From: an uncultured Alphaproteobacteria bacterium
Lineage (GTDB): Bacteria; Pseudomonadota; Alphaproteobacteria; Caulobacterales; Caulobacteraceae
DNA length: 19,533 nucleotides
Direction: 5' to 3'
NCBI GenBank assembly: GCA_937920085.1
Contig: CALETE010000034.1
Coordinates: 1-19,533, forward strand
The notes below the pieces were generated by a model. It was not told the DNA's origin, made no database searches, and saw only the letters and a list, made by a program, of their open reading frames with translations. Below are positions 6,742 through 13,811 of the stretch, piece after piece. Each line of letters opens with the position of its first letter. Within the stretch, counting starts at the first letter, position 1. The translations under genes and the position numbers were made by a program.

Positions 6742-9114
6742 ATGAAGTTCACCCTCTCCTGGCTCAAGGAACACCTCGATACCACCGCCACCGCCGATCA
6801 GGTGGTGGAGGCCATGACCATGGCCGGCCTGGAGGTCGAGCACGTCGAAAACCCTGCAGCTAAGCTCGCCGCATTCTCTGTCGCTAAGATCGTTGAGGCC
6901 GTCCAGCATCCCAATGCTGACCGGCTGCGCGTCTGTCAGGTCGATACCATCGACGGGCGTAAGGAAATCGTCTGTGGTGCGCCCAATGCGAGGCCTGGAC
7001 TGACCACCATCTACGCCCCCCTGGGTGCCTATGTGCCCGGCTCTGGCGTGACCCTAGAGGCGCGGCCTGTGCGCGGGGTGGTGTCTAACGGCATGCTCTG
7101 CTCGGCAGCTGAGCTTGAGACAGCTTCTGAATCCGATGGCATTCTCGAGCTTGACGCAGGATTGGCGGTCGGCACCCCGGCAGCCGATGCCTTGGGCTTG
7201 GAAGCCGTCATCGATTTCGAAGTCACCCCCAACCGGCCTGACTGGCTTGGTATTGATGGCATTGCTCGGGATCTGGCCGCCTCAGGACTGGGTGACCTAA
7301 GATCTACCCCGCCGGAACCGGTTCCGGGCAAATTCCCCAATCCCATCGCGATCAAGCTCGATGAGTCCGGTGCCTGTCTGGCCTTTTCCGGGCGACTGAT
7401 CCGCGGCGTGAGCAACGGTCCCTCCCCGGCCTGGCTTCAGCGCAAGCTGATCTCCATTGGCCTGCGCCCGATCAGTGCCCTGGTGGACATCACCAATCTG
7501 ATTACCTATGACCGCGCCCGTCCCCTTCACGTCTACGACGCCGCCAAGCTGTCGGGTGCCGTTCTGGAAGCCCGCCTGGGCCGCGAGGGGGAGTCTGTCC
7601 TGGCCCTGGACAGCAAGACCTACGCCATCACCCCCGAGATTTGCGTCATAGCTGACGGGTCCGGTGCCATCGGCCTGGGTGGCGTCATTGGCGGGGAGTC
7701 CACAGGGTGTTCCGATGAGACCACCGATGTCTTTGTTGAGAGCGCCTATTTTGACCCGATCCGCACCGCCCAGACCGGTCGTAGCCTAAGCCTCAATTCC
7801 GATGCGCAATACCGTTTTGCCAGGGGCGTTGATCCTCAGGGCCTGGTTCCGGGCTTAGAGCTGGCCACCCGGTTGATCCTCGACATCTGCGGCGGCGAGG
7901 CATCTGAGGTGACTCTGATCGGCCAAGCACCTGCCAATCCCCCGGTCATCACCTTCGACCGCGCCTATGTGAAGCGCCTTTCAGGCCTGGATATCCCAGC
8001 CTCGCGGACCGACGAAATCCTGACCAAGCTCGGCTTTGCGATTGTCGGTGATCAGGTCACCCCGCCCTCATGGCGCCGGGATGCCGAAGGTCCTGCTGAT
8101 CTGGTGGAAGAGGTCGCGCGGATCCAAGGCTATGACGCCCTGCCTGCTACGGCCCTGCCCGAGGTTCCTGCCAAGGCTGGTGGCGTGCTGACAATGCGGC
8201 AGGGCCGGGTCCGCACGGCCCGGCGTGCCCTGGCGGCCAGGGGCTATGCGGAGACGATCACCTGGAGTTTCCTAAAGCAGGCCACCGCAGCCCATTTCGG
8301 GGGTGGAGCCCCAGAACTGGTCCTGACCAATCCGATCGCCTCGGATCTGGACTGTATGCGACCGTCCATCCTTCCCAACCTGATTGAGGCAGCGGGCCGC
8401 AATGCCCGGCGCGGCTTTGCCGATCTAGCCCTCTTTGAGATCGGTCCCTTCTACAAGGGTGATCAACCCAGCGACCAGGTCACGGCCATCTCGGTTCTTA
8501 TCGCCCCGCACCCGGCACGCAGTTGGGCCGGAGCCGGCGGCGATCCTTTATTTGAGCTCAAGGGCGATCTCATGGCCCTGTTGGAGGAGTTGGGCGCGCC
8601 CAATCTCCAGATCGTTCAAGGAGCCAATTCAACCTGGTGGCATCCTGGGCGTTCGGCAAGACTGCAGCTTGGCCCGAAGACTGTGATCGCGGAGTTTGGC
8701 GAAATCCATCCGGCAACGCTCAAACTGCTGGATGTGGATGGGCCCATGCTCGGCTTCGAGATCAATCTCGATGTTCTGCCTGAACCAAAGCGCAAGTCGA
8801 CAAAGACCAAGTCCGCCTTCTCGCCCTCCACCCTTATGCCCCTGTCGCGGGATTTCGCCTTCCTGGTGGACGACGCTGTCCCTGCAGGCGATCTGGTACG
8901 GCCCCTGCTCGGTGCCGATAAGGCGCTGATCACCGACGTCCGCATCTTTGATGTCTATCGAGGTCCGGGCGTTCCAGAGGGCCAGAAGTCGGTGGCCCTT
9001 GAAGTGCTGATCCAGCCCACGGACAAGACGCTGACAGATGCCGATATCGAGGCCTTAAGCGGTCGCATCATTGCCGCGGCAGCCAAGGCGTTTGGTGCAA
9101 AATTGCGCAGTTAA
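6742..9114 (+). CDS. pheT: Phenylalanine--tRNA ligase beta subunit
   Basis: This 790-residue subunit recognises tRNA-Phe and edits Tyr-tRNA-Phe. In order: the N-terminal B1 piece (MKFTLSWLKEHLDT), an EMAP/Trbp111-like RNA-binding domain around 40-150 (HPNADRLRVCQVD at 57-69), the B3/B4 editing module around 200-400 (ISALVDITNLITYD), B5 around 405-475, the core-like B6/B7 region with TNPIASDLDCMRPS, and a C-terminal ferredoxin-fold anticodon-binding domain from about 695 (PLSRDFAFLVDD). Length and domain order are complete for the bacterial type. GAGG overlapping the pheS stop serves as ribosome-binding site, so the two subunits are translated in balance from one mRNA. No terminator is visible between the pheT stop and the next gene. 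Confidence 0.97.
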   Translation: MKFTLSWLKEHLDTTATADQVVEAMTMAGLEVEHVENPAAKLAAFSVAKIVEAVQHPNADRLRVCQVDTIDGRKEIVCGAPNARPGLTTIYAPLGAYVPGSGVTLEARPVRGVVSNGMLCSAAELETASESDGILELDAGLAVGTPAADALGLEAVIDFEVTPNRPDWLGIDGIARDLAASGLGDLRSTPPEPVPGKFPNPIAIKLDESGACLAFSGRLIRGVSNGPSPAWLQRKLISIGLRPISALVDITNLITYDRARPLHVYDAAKLSGAVLEARLGREGESVLALDSKTYAITPEICVIADGSGAIGLGGVIGGESTGCSDETTDVFVESAYFDPIRTAQTGRSLSLNSDAQYRFARGVDPQGLVPGLELATRLILDICGGEASEVTLIGQAPANPPVITFDRAYVKRLSGLDIPASRTDEILTKLGFAIVGDQVTPPSWRRDAEGPADLVEEVARIQGYDALPATALPEVPAKAGGVLTMRQGRVRTARRALAARGYAETITWSFLKQATAAHFGGGAPELVLTNPIASDLDCMRPSILPNLIEAAGRNARRGFADLALFEIGPFYKGDQPSDQVTAISVLIAPHPARSWAGAGGDPLFELKGDLMALLEELGAPNLQIVQGANSTWWHPGRSARLQLGPKTVIAEFGEIHPATLKLLDVDGPMLGFEINLDVLPEPKRKSTKTKSAFSPSTLMPLSRDFAFLVDDAVPAGDLVRPLLGADKALITDVRIFDVYRGPGVPEGQKSVALEVLIQPTDKTLTDADIEALSGRIIAAAAKAFGAKLRS

Positions 9115-9159
9115 ACCGGACGACTTGAACTCATGGCGCTAGGCGGTAACCTTGGCATC

Positions 9160-9714
9160 ATGAGCACATCCGACCCAAAGCCAGCCGCCCACCCCAAGCC
9201 CCTTGCCGAAAGGTGGCTAGAGACCGGTTTATTCCGTGCCCGATGGCTGATGGCCCCCTTTTATGTGGGGTTAGCCGCCGCCCTCGCTGGCCTGCTCTAC
9301 GTCTTTATCCGCGACGCGATCCACGAGTTTGGCCAGCTCAATACCATGCGACCAGATGACGCCATCCTTATGGCACTGTCGCTGATCGACCTGTCCCTGG
9401 CGGGCAATCTCCTGCTGATCGTAATTTTTTCAGGCTATGAGAATTTCGTGTCCAAGATCGATACCGGGTCAGATGACGACCGGCTCGAATGGCTGGGCAC
9501 AGTGGATTTCTCGGGCCTGAAGATGAAGCTCATCGCGTCCATCGTGGCGATTTCCGCCATCGCCCTGCTGAAATCCTTCATGCACCTGGCCGAGGGCGAT
9601 GCCATCGACAATATTCACCTGACCTGGCTGGTGATCATTCACCTCACCTTTGTGGTCTCAGGTGTCATGCTGGCCCTGATGGATTGGCTGGCCTCAAAGA
9701 CCGGCAAACACTGA
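9160..9714 (+). CDS. UPF0114 / YqhA family inner-membrane protein
   Basis: This 184-residue protein has four predicted membrane helices, at about residues 29-51, 69-92, 123-143 and 155-175. It matches the UPF0114 family through LSLIDLSLAGNLLLIVIFSG, the YENFVSK segment and WLGTVDFSGLKMKLIASIVA. The molecular function is unknown for the whole family. The ATG at 9160 (MSTSDPK) is preferred because the in-frame ATG at 9133 would add MALGGNLGI, which is atypical. AGGCGG at 9141-9146 is a weak ribosome site for 9160. It lies 45 bases after pheT with no terminator, so it may be read through from pheST. It is convergent with eipA, with only two bases between the stops. Confidence 0.85.
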   Translation: MSTSDPKPAAHPKPLAERWLETGLFRARWLMAPFYVGLAAALAGLLYVFIRDAIHEFGQLNTMRPDDAILMALSLIDLSLAGNLLLIVIFSGYENFVSKIDTGSDDDRLEWLGTVDFSGLKMKLIASIVAISAIALLKSFMHLAEGDAIDNIHLTWLVIIHLTFVVSGVMLALMDWLASKTGKH

Positions 9715-9716
9715 GG

Positions 9717-10331
9717 TCAGAGGGGCACCCAGTGCCGCTTACGACTGTAAGACAGATAGCCGATATTCGCCCCCAGGCGCAGGCCAACTCCAGCCCGGAT
9801 CGGGGCTAGGGTGATGTCGTCGGCGCGCTGATAGTTCACGCCTAGCCCGCCTACAAGATAGGCAGAGCCTTCGACCCCAGGGAAACGCTGGAAAAGGCGA
9901 TCGGGCTGCCAAAGACCATAGCACAGGGTAAAGACCCGGCTGGCATTGCCACCCATATCCCAGCCCACCGACGGTCCCTGCCAATAGACTGGGAGGGGCT
10001 GCTGGTTCTTTAGATAGAGAAGGCCCTTGCCATAGCGGGCCCCTACGCCCATCGCACCCGAGGCTTCCTGTCCAGCGATATAGGCGCTGGGTCGGCCATT
10101 TTCCTTGAAGAGTCGCTCGACCACCCCGCCTGCGGCTTCCGCCGTCACGCCCAGGAAGTCAGAAACGCCATTGGCGATTTCATCGCTGGTGAAGGTCTCA
10201 CCCTTCTTCGTGGCCGCATAGTCCGGCTTGGTCTGCGGTGGGGGCGGGCCTTCGCCAGGGGCTTGCGCCCGGGCAATGCTCGCAGCGCCAAGGGCGACAA
10301 GGCCAGAAACAACCAGTTTGCGACGATCCAT
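9717..10331 (-). CDS. eipA: Envelope integrity protein EipA (DUF1134), periplasmic
   Basis: The 204-residue product has a cleavable signal peptide (residues 1 to about 22, MDRRKLVVSGLVALGAASIARA). Its Arg-Arg pair gives a weak resemblance to a Tat signal. The mature part matches DUF1134: EIANGVSDFLGVTAEAAGGV at 51-70, SGAMGVGARYGKG at 91-103 and WQGPSVGWDMGGNASRVF at 117-134. In Brucella abortus the homologue EipA is a soluble periplasmic beta-barrel needed for envelope stress resistance, and CtrA activates it directly. Here too a full CtrA box lies about 66 bases upstream of the start. AGGAG about 8 bases before the ATG is a good ribosome site. The gene is divergent from lepA. Orthology is inferred from sequence pattern, not from a search. 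Confidence 0.9.
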   Translation of the reverse strand: MDRRKLVVSGLVALGAASIARAQAPGEGPPPPQTKPDYAATKKGETFTSDEIANGVSDFLGVTAEAAGGVVERLFKENGRPSAYIAGQEASGAMGVGARYGKGLLYLKNQQPLPVYWQGPSVGWDMGGNASRVFTLCYGLWQPDRLFQRFPGVEGSAYLVGGLGVNYQRADDITLAPIRAGVGLRLGANIGYLSYSRKRHWVPL

Positions 10332-10396
10332 AGAATGGCTCCTCTCAAGATTTCAACGTTATGACACGCCGTTAAGTCTGGAATGAGGCGGACCGC

Positions 10397-10412
10397 TTAA
10401 TTTCAAATTAAC
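10397..10412. promoter_or_regulatory. CtrA-binding box (TTAA-N7-TTAAC)
   Basis: TTAATTTCAAATTAAC fits the full CtrA consensus: two TTAA half-sites exactly seven bases apart, with the trailing C on the plus strand. The core is also nearly palindromic, so TTAA-N7-TTAA reads on both strands. It sits 66 bases upstream of eipA and 80 bases upstream of lepA, and could act on either. Known CtrA activation of eipA in Brucella makes eipA the likelier target. The adjacent GCGGACCGC (10388-10396) is a small inverted repeat touching the box. Confidence 0.75.
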
Positions 10413-10491
10413 CACGATTTTTGCGAAGGTCGCGAACTCAGCGCAGCAGAAGTCTCGCGAAACCTGCGCAATGTGCTAAAGCCCGCTCAAC

Positions 10492-12297
10492 ATGACGACG
10501 CCCCTTTCCCATATCCGCAATTTCTCCATCGTGGCCCATATCGACCACGGCAAGTCGACCCTGTCTGATCGCCTGATCCAGGAGACCGGCGGCCTGACCA
10601 AGCGCGAGATGACCGAGCAGGTCCTCGACAACATGGACATTGAGCGTGAGCGCGGCATCACCATCAAGGCCCAGACCGTCCGGCTGGACTACAAGGCCCG
10701 GGACGGCGAGACCTATATCCTGAACCTGATGGATACCCCTGGCCACGTGGACTTCGCCTATGAGGTCAGCCGGTCCCTGGCCGCCTGTGAGGGCTCCATA
10801 CTGGTGGTGGACTCTAGCCAGGGGGTCGAGGCCCAGACCCTGGCCAATGTCTACCAGGCCATAGACAACAATCACGAGATCGTCCCGGTCCTTAACAAGA
10901 TCGACCTGCCTGCCGCCGAGCCTGAGCGGGTGCGCCAGCAGATCGAGGATGTAATTGGCCTCGATGCCTCAGATGCGGTCCTGTGTTCGGCCAAGACCGG
11001 CGAAGGCATTGCCGAGGTTCTTGAGGCCGTAGTCACCCGCCTGCCGCCTCCCAAGGGGGATGCTGCTGCACCACTCAAGGCCCTGCTGGTGGATGCCTGG
11101 TACGACCCCTATCTCGGCGTTGTCGTGCTGGTCCGGGTGATTGACGGCGTGCTGAAGGCCGGCATGAAGGTCAAGATGATGAATGCTGGTGCCACCCATC
11201 AGGTGGACCGGATCGGAGTCTTTAAGCCGAAACAGACCGAGGTGGCAGAGCTAGGCCCCGGCGAGATTGGCTATATCACCGCCCAGATCAAACAAGTGGC
11301 GGACGCGGCGGTGGGCGACACCATCACCGAGGAAAAACGCCCTACCGAAACGGCCCTGGCAGGTTTCCGGGTTGCTCAGTCCGTGGTGTTCTGCGGTCTC
11401 TTCCCAGTGGATGCTGCGGACTTCGAGGATCTTCGCGCCGCCATCGGGCGCCTGCGCCTCAACGATGCCAGCTTCACCTACGAGATGGAAACCAGCGCGG
11501 CCCTGGGCTTTGGTTTCCGCTGTGGCTTCCTTGGTCTCTTGCATTTGGAAATCATCCAAGAGCGCCTGAGCCGCGAGTTCGACCTCGACCTGATCGCCAC
11601 GGCTCCCAGCGTCATCTACAAGATCGGCCTGACCGACGGCTCGGAAGTGGAACTGCACAATCCGGCCGACATGCCCGATCCGGTCAAGATCGCCACCATT
11701 GCTGAGCCCTGGATCAAGGCCACCATCCTGACCCCGGATGAATATCTCGGCTCGGTGATCAAGCTCTGCCAGGACCGCCGTGGAGAGCAGAGGGAACTCT
11801 CCTATGTCGGCTCCCGCGCCCTGGTGGTCTATGACCTGCCGCTCAATGAAGTGGTCTTCGACTTCTATGACCGGCTGAAGAGCGTGTCGAAGGGCTATGC
11901 CTCCTTCGACTATGCCATCGAAGGTTACCGGGTCGGCGACCTGGTGAAGATGCAGATTTTGGTCAATGCCGAACCGGTCGATGCCCTGTCCATGCTGGTC
12001 CACCGGGACCGCGCCGAGGCCCGGGGTCGGGGTATGGTCGAGAAGATGAAGGACCTGATCAGTCCGCACATGTTCCAGATCCCGCTGCAAGCGGCGATCG
12101 GCGGCCGGATCATTGCCCGGGAAACCATCCGTGCCCTCCGCAAGGACGTGACCGCCAAGTGCTATGGCGGCGACGCCAGTCGCAAACGTAAGCTGCTGGA
12201 CAAGCAGAAGGCCGGCAAGAAGCGCATGCGCCAGTTCGGTAAGGTGGAAATCCCGCAGGAAGCCTTCATCGCAGCCCTGAAGATGGACGCGGATTAG
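10492..12297 (+). CDS. lepA: Elongation factor 4 (LepA) back-translocating GTPase
   Basis: EF4/LepA is a ribosomal GTPase associated with initiation, elongation quality and ribosome assembly. The 601-residue product is full length. GTPase motifs are intact: P-loop AHIDHGKST at 15-23, switch I ERGIT at 53-57, DTPGHVDF at 81-88 and NKID at 135-138. Domains II, III and V follow (GFRCGFLGLLHLEIIQERL in domain III). The LepA-specific C-terminal domain ends RQFGKVEIPQEAFIAALKMD. The ATG at 10492 gives the standard N-terminus (MTTPLSHIRNFSIVAHIDHG), although the ribosome site is weak. Codons 509-601 and six bases after the stop are repeated at 13508-13795 with six synonymous differences. The 3' end may therefore be recombinant. 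Confidence 0.97.
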   Translation: MTTPLSHIRNFSIVAHIDHGKSTLSDRLIQETGGLTKREMTEQVLDNMDIERERGITIKAQTVRLDYKARDGETYILNLMDTPGHVDFAYEVSRSLAACEGSILVVDSSQGVEAQTLANVYQAIDNNHEIVPVLNKIDLPAAEPERVRQQIEDVIGLDASDAVLCSAKTGEGIAEVLEAVVTRLPPPKGDAAAPLKALLVDAWYDPYLGVVVLVRVIDGVLKAGMKVKMMNAGATHQVDRIGVFKPKQTEVAELGPGEIGYITAQIKQVADAAVGDTITEEKRPTETALAGFRVAQSVVFCGLFPVDAADFEDLRAAIGRLRLNDASFTYEMETSAALGFGFRCGFLGLLHLEIIQERLSREFDLDLIATAPSVIYKIGLTDGSEVELHNPADMPDPVKIATIAEPWIKATILTPDEYLGSVIKLCQDRRGEQRELSYVGSRALVVYDLPLNEVVFDFYDRLKSVSKGYASFDYAIEGYRVGDLVKMQILVNAEPVDALSMLVHRDRAEARGRGMVEKMKDLISPHMFQIPLQAAIGGRIIARETIRALRKDVTAKCYGGDASRKRKLLDKQKAGKKRMRQFGKVEIPQEAFIAALKMDAD

Positions 12298-12303
12298 GGG
12301 CAG
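12016..12303 (+). repeat. Direct repeat copy 1 (3' end of functional lepA)
   Basis: These 288 bases match 13508-13795 at a constant offset of 1492 with no gaps. Six bases differ (12033, 12213, 12258, 12273, 12291, 12294), and each is a synonymous third-codon-position change in the LepA frame. Positions 12034-12212 are identical for 179 bases. The repeat extends six bases (GGGCAG) past the stop codon. Confidence 0.98.
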
Positions 12304-12329
12304 CCTTTCCGACGGCGGGGGATCTACTG

Positions 12330-12608
12330 ATGGCCGAGCTGTTGCGTACGAACTCAGCGCTGGGACCGCTGCGGACATCTATGGAGCTATCCAGGGAGCC
12401 GAGTTGGGAGCTTTTTTTTGAGCCCCTGCGACCTTTGGGCACCATTGTAGGCGGCGCAGCAGGGGCACCGAGTGGATATTTAACCTATCAGCGTTTTGAA
12501 AGGTATCGACTGTGGACCGCCTTCGGCCTGAGAGTGACGTTCTTGTCGTCCGCAAAGGCGGCTCAGTCAGGCCCCTTCTCTGGCCCTACTTCGTTTTTGA
12601 TCAGGTAG
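12330..12608 (+). CDS. Doubtful small ORF between lepA and the accessory genes
   Basis: An ATG frame of 92 codons starts 32 bases after lepA, with GGGGGA about 7 bases upstream as a possible ribosome site. It overlaps the next gene by 97 bases, which argues against it being wholly real. The middle part is glycine-rich (LGTIVGGAAGAPSGYLTYQ). The plus-one neighbouring frame before the T8 tract at 12412-12419 also reads like protein (AADIYGAIQGAELGAFF, then TGA at 12419-12421), and loss of one T would join it to the glycine-rich part. Codon-third-base GC favours the 12330 frame before the tract. I recognise no family. It could be a frameshifted remnant or chance. Confidence 0.25.
   Translation: MAELLRTNSALGPLRTSMELSREPSWELFFEPLRPLGTIVGGAAGAPSGYLTYQRFERYRLWTAFGLRVTFLSSAKAAQSGPFSGPTSFLIR
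12383..12419 (+). terminator. Possible weak terminator after lepA ending in T8
   Basis: AGCT...AGCT arms precede an eight-T run (12412-12419). The stem is short and mismatched (about 4 + 3 bp), so this is only a candidate lepA terminator. It could equally be a homopolymer inside a broken gene. Confidence 0.2.
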
Positions 12609-12973
12609 TGTTTGGCGCCATCATTATGGCGGTCATTACTTTTTTGGTGCTCAAGTCAGGCTTCGAGGCACCATTTGTCATCATCGGTCCGGCCTACGTC
12701 GGCATGCATATAGTCGCCTTCATGACCTCTCCCAGCTATTTTGTTTCTCGAAGCCTCAATCCTGACGAAGCCCGGCTTTGCCTTGGCCGCCTTGGCTACA
12801 GGCCCGAGATGGATGTTTAGCCGGAAGTCTGGATTCCGCCTTTGCCACGGTGGCTGATCTGGTCCAATTCCGCTGTGACAATCGATGTCACAGACGAGGG
12901 CGTCCGGATTTCAGGCCCTCATAATGTGCTCGATCTCTTTCTTAATAACCTTAAGGCCCATGGATATGTTTAG
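12512..12973 (+). pseudogene. Two-helix membrane protein of unknown family, interrupted by an in-frame TAG
   Basis: A GTG start at 12512 with GAAAGG about 8 bases upstream opens a 102-codon frame, which is stopped by TAG at 12818-12820. The same frame then stays open for 50 more codons (PEVWIPPLPRWLIWSNSAV...) to TAG at 12971-12973. The uninterrupted product would have 153 residues: a short head, two predicted helices (about 28-47 and 53-72) and a soluble C-terminal half. It aligns without gaps to the next gene over about 130 residues, roughly 26 identities by hand count, including WP, SGF, YVxxH, PS, E-W and several Gly. The TAG aligns with a CAG glutamine codon there, so a single C-to-T change explains the break. 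Sampled rows inside the gene have about 47-55% GC, below the lepA flank. The function is unknown. Amber read-through is the less likely alternative. Confidence 0.7.
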
Positions 12974-13011
12974 CTTGGGCGTGTGCCCTTGAGCTTCAGG
13001 TGGAGTTGGTC

Positions 13012-13491
13012 ATGAACGCGAGCATCCGACCGCAAAACCTCATATCGCCAGAGCCTCCCCCCTTGCTCTATTTCCTCTGGCCGCATCGCAGGGTGCACGA
13101 GTGGATTTTCGCAGGTCTCCTACTTTTTCTTATAGTCGCCTCCGTCGAACAGTCCGGCTTCGGCCTGCAACTGGCCGCCCTAGGTCTGGTCTACGTCCTG
13201 TTGCATCTCTTGAGATTGTCTGTCGCCCCGAGCCGCCTTGCCACCGGCGCTGCGGGCACCGAAGCAGTTCGACAGGTCCTCGAGGGCCTTTCCTGTACAC
13301 GGGACACGGGGCTGCAGGCCGAAACCTGGGTCTTCCCCGCGCCAAGCTCAGTGAAGCCAGACGACCCGAGGTTTCGTGTAACCTTCCGGCCTGATGGCAC
13401 GACTCTCGTCGGGGCCTGGGCCCTACTCTACAGACTGTCGCGGAGGTTGAGGGGTGCCGGAGTGACCGGATCGGCGGGCAAGGGCTTGTAG
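13012..13491 (+). CDS. Small two-helix membrane protein of unknown family (intact paralogue)
   Basis: The 159-residue product starts MNASIRPQNL. The ATG at 13012 is preferred over the in-frame GTG at 13000 because AGGTGGAG (12999-13006) gives a good ribosome site 5 bases ahead. A proline-rich head and FLWP (21-24) come first, then two predicted membrane helices (about 31-46 and 52-70). A soluble C-terminal part follows, with the ETWVFPAP and RFRVTFRPDG strands. It is a diverged tandem paralogue of the broken gene just upstream; 38 bases separate them, so they probably formed one transcript. It lies between the two lepA 3' repeats and ends 16 bases before the second. I do not recognise the family. 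The layout (two helices plus a small cytoplasmic beta-rich domain) could suit a membrane-anchored sensor or regulator, but that is a guess. Confidence 0.6.
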   Translation: MNASIRPQNLISPEPPPLLYFLWPHRRVHEWIFAGLLLFLIVASVEQSGFGLQLAALGLVYVLLHLLRLSVAPSRLATGAAGTEAVRQVLEGLSCTRDTGLQAETWVFPAPSSVKPDDPRFRVTFRPDGTTLVGAWALLYRLSRRLRGAGVTGSAGKGL

Positions 13492-13507
13492 CGACCGCTA
13501 CATTCCG

Positions 13508-13789
13508 GAGGCCCGGGGTCGGGGCATGGTCGAGAAGATGAAGGACCTGATCAGTCCGCACATGTTCCAGATCCCGCTGCAAGCGGCGATCGGCGGCCGG
13601 ATCATTGCCCGGGAAACCATCCGTGCCCTCCGCAAGGACGTGACCGCCAAGTGCTATGGCGGCGACGCCAGTCGCAAACGTAAGCTGCTGGACAAGCAGA
13701 AGGCTGGCAAGAAGCGCATGCGCCAGTTCGGTAAGGTGGAAATCCCGCAAGAAGCCTTCATCGCCGCCCTGAAGATGGACGCAGACTAG
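13508..13789 (+). pseudogene. lepA 3' fragment (C-terminal 93 codons, no promoter or start)
   Basis: This remnant carries the LepA C-terminal domain codons EARGRGMVEKMKD to KMDAD and a TAG stop at 13787-13789. The protein sequence is identical to residues 509-601 of the full lepA upstream. The first ATG in frame is 13526 (87 residues), with no Shine-Dalgarno, so translation is unlikely unless coupled to the gene before it. It lacks the GTPase and ribosome-binding domains II-V and cannot work as EF4. A gene caller would list it as a short LepA, which would mislead. The unbroken frame with only silent differences shows that it was recently part of a functional lepA. Confidence 0.9.
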
Positions 13790-13795
13790 GGGCAG
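13508..13795 (+). repeat. Direct repeat copy 2 (stranded lepA 3' end)
   Basis: This is the second copy of the 288-base repeat, offset exactly 1492 from the first. Similarity stops abruptly on the left at 13508 (inside LepA codon 509) and on the right after GGGCAG at 13795. The right edge abuts the native-looking convergent gene that ends at 13812, so this copy probably marks the original lepA downstream junction. Confidence 0.97.
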
Positions 13796-13811
13796 TCCAG
13801 GCTTGACGCGG

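Noticed and set aside
6130..6909. 259-codon open frame antisense to pheS/pheT
   Set aside because: It spans the boundary of two certain genes on the opposite strand and its translation shows no family features.
11251..12378. 375-codon open frame antisense to lepA
   Set aside because: The plus strand encodes a complete EF4 with all GTPase motifs. The antisense frame has no recognisable domain and is a codon-bias shadow.
12935..12960. A second CtrA-like site (TTAATAACCTTAA)
   Set aside because: The half-sites are five bases apart instead of seven, and it lies inside the broken paralogue's coding frame.
13130..13750. Long open frame on the minus strand across the second lepA repeat and the paralogue
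   Set aside because: It is antisense to LepA codons and to the gene at 13012. The same shadow occurs opposite the real lepA, so it reflects high GC rather than a gene.
12016..13795. Simple tandem duplication or assembly error producing the lepA repeat
   Set aside because: The 1.2-kb segment between the copies is itself single copy, and the copies differ at six positions, so neither a plain tandem duplication nor a collapsed or duplicated contig explains it well.
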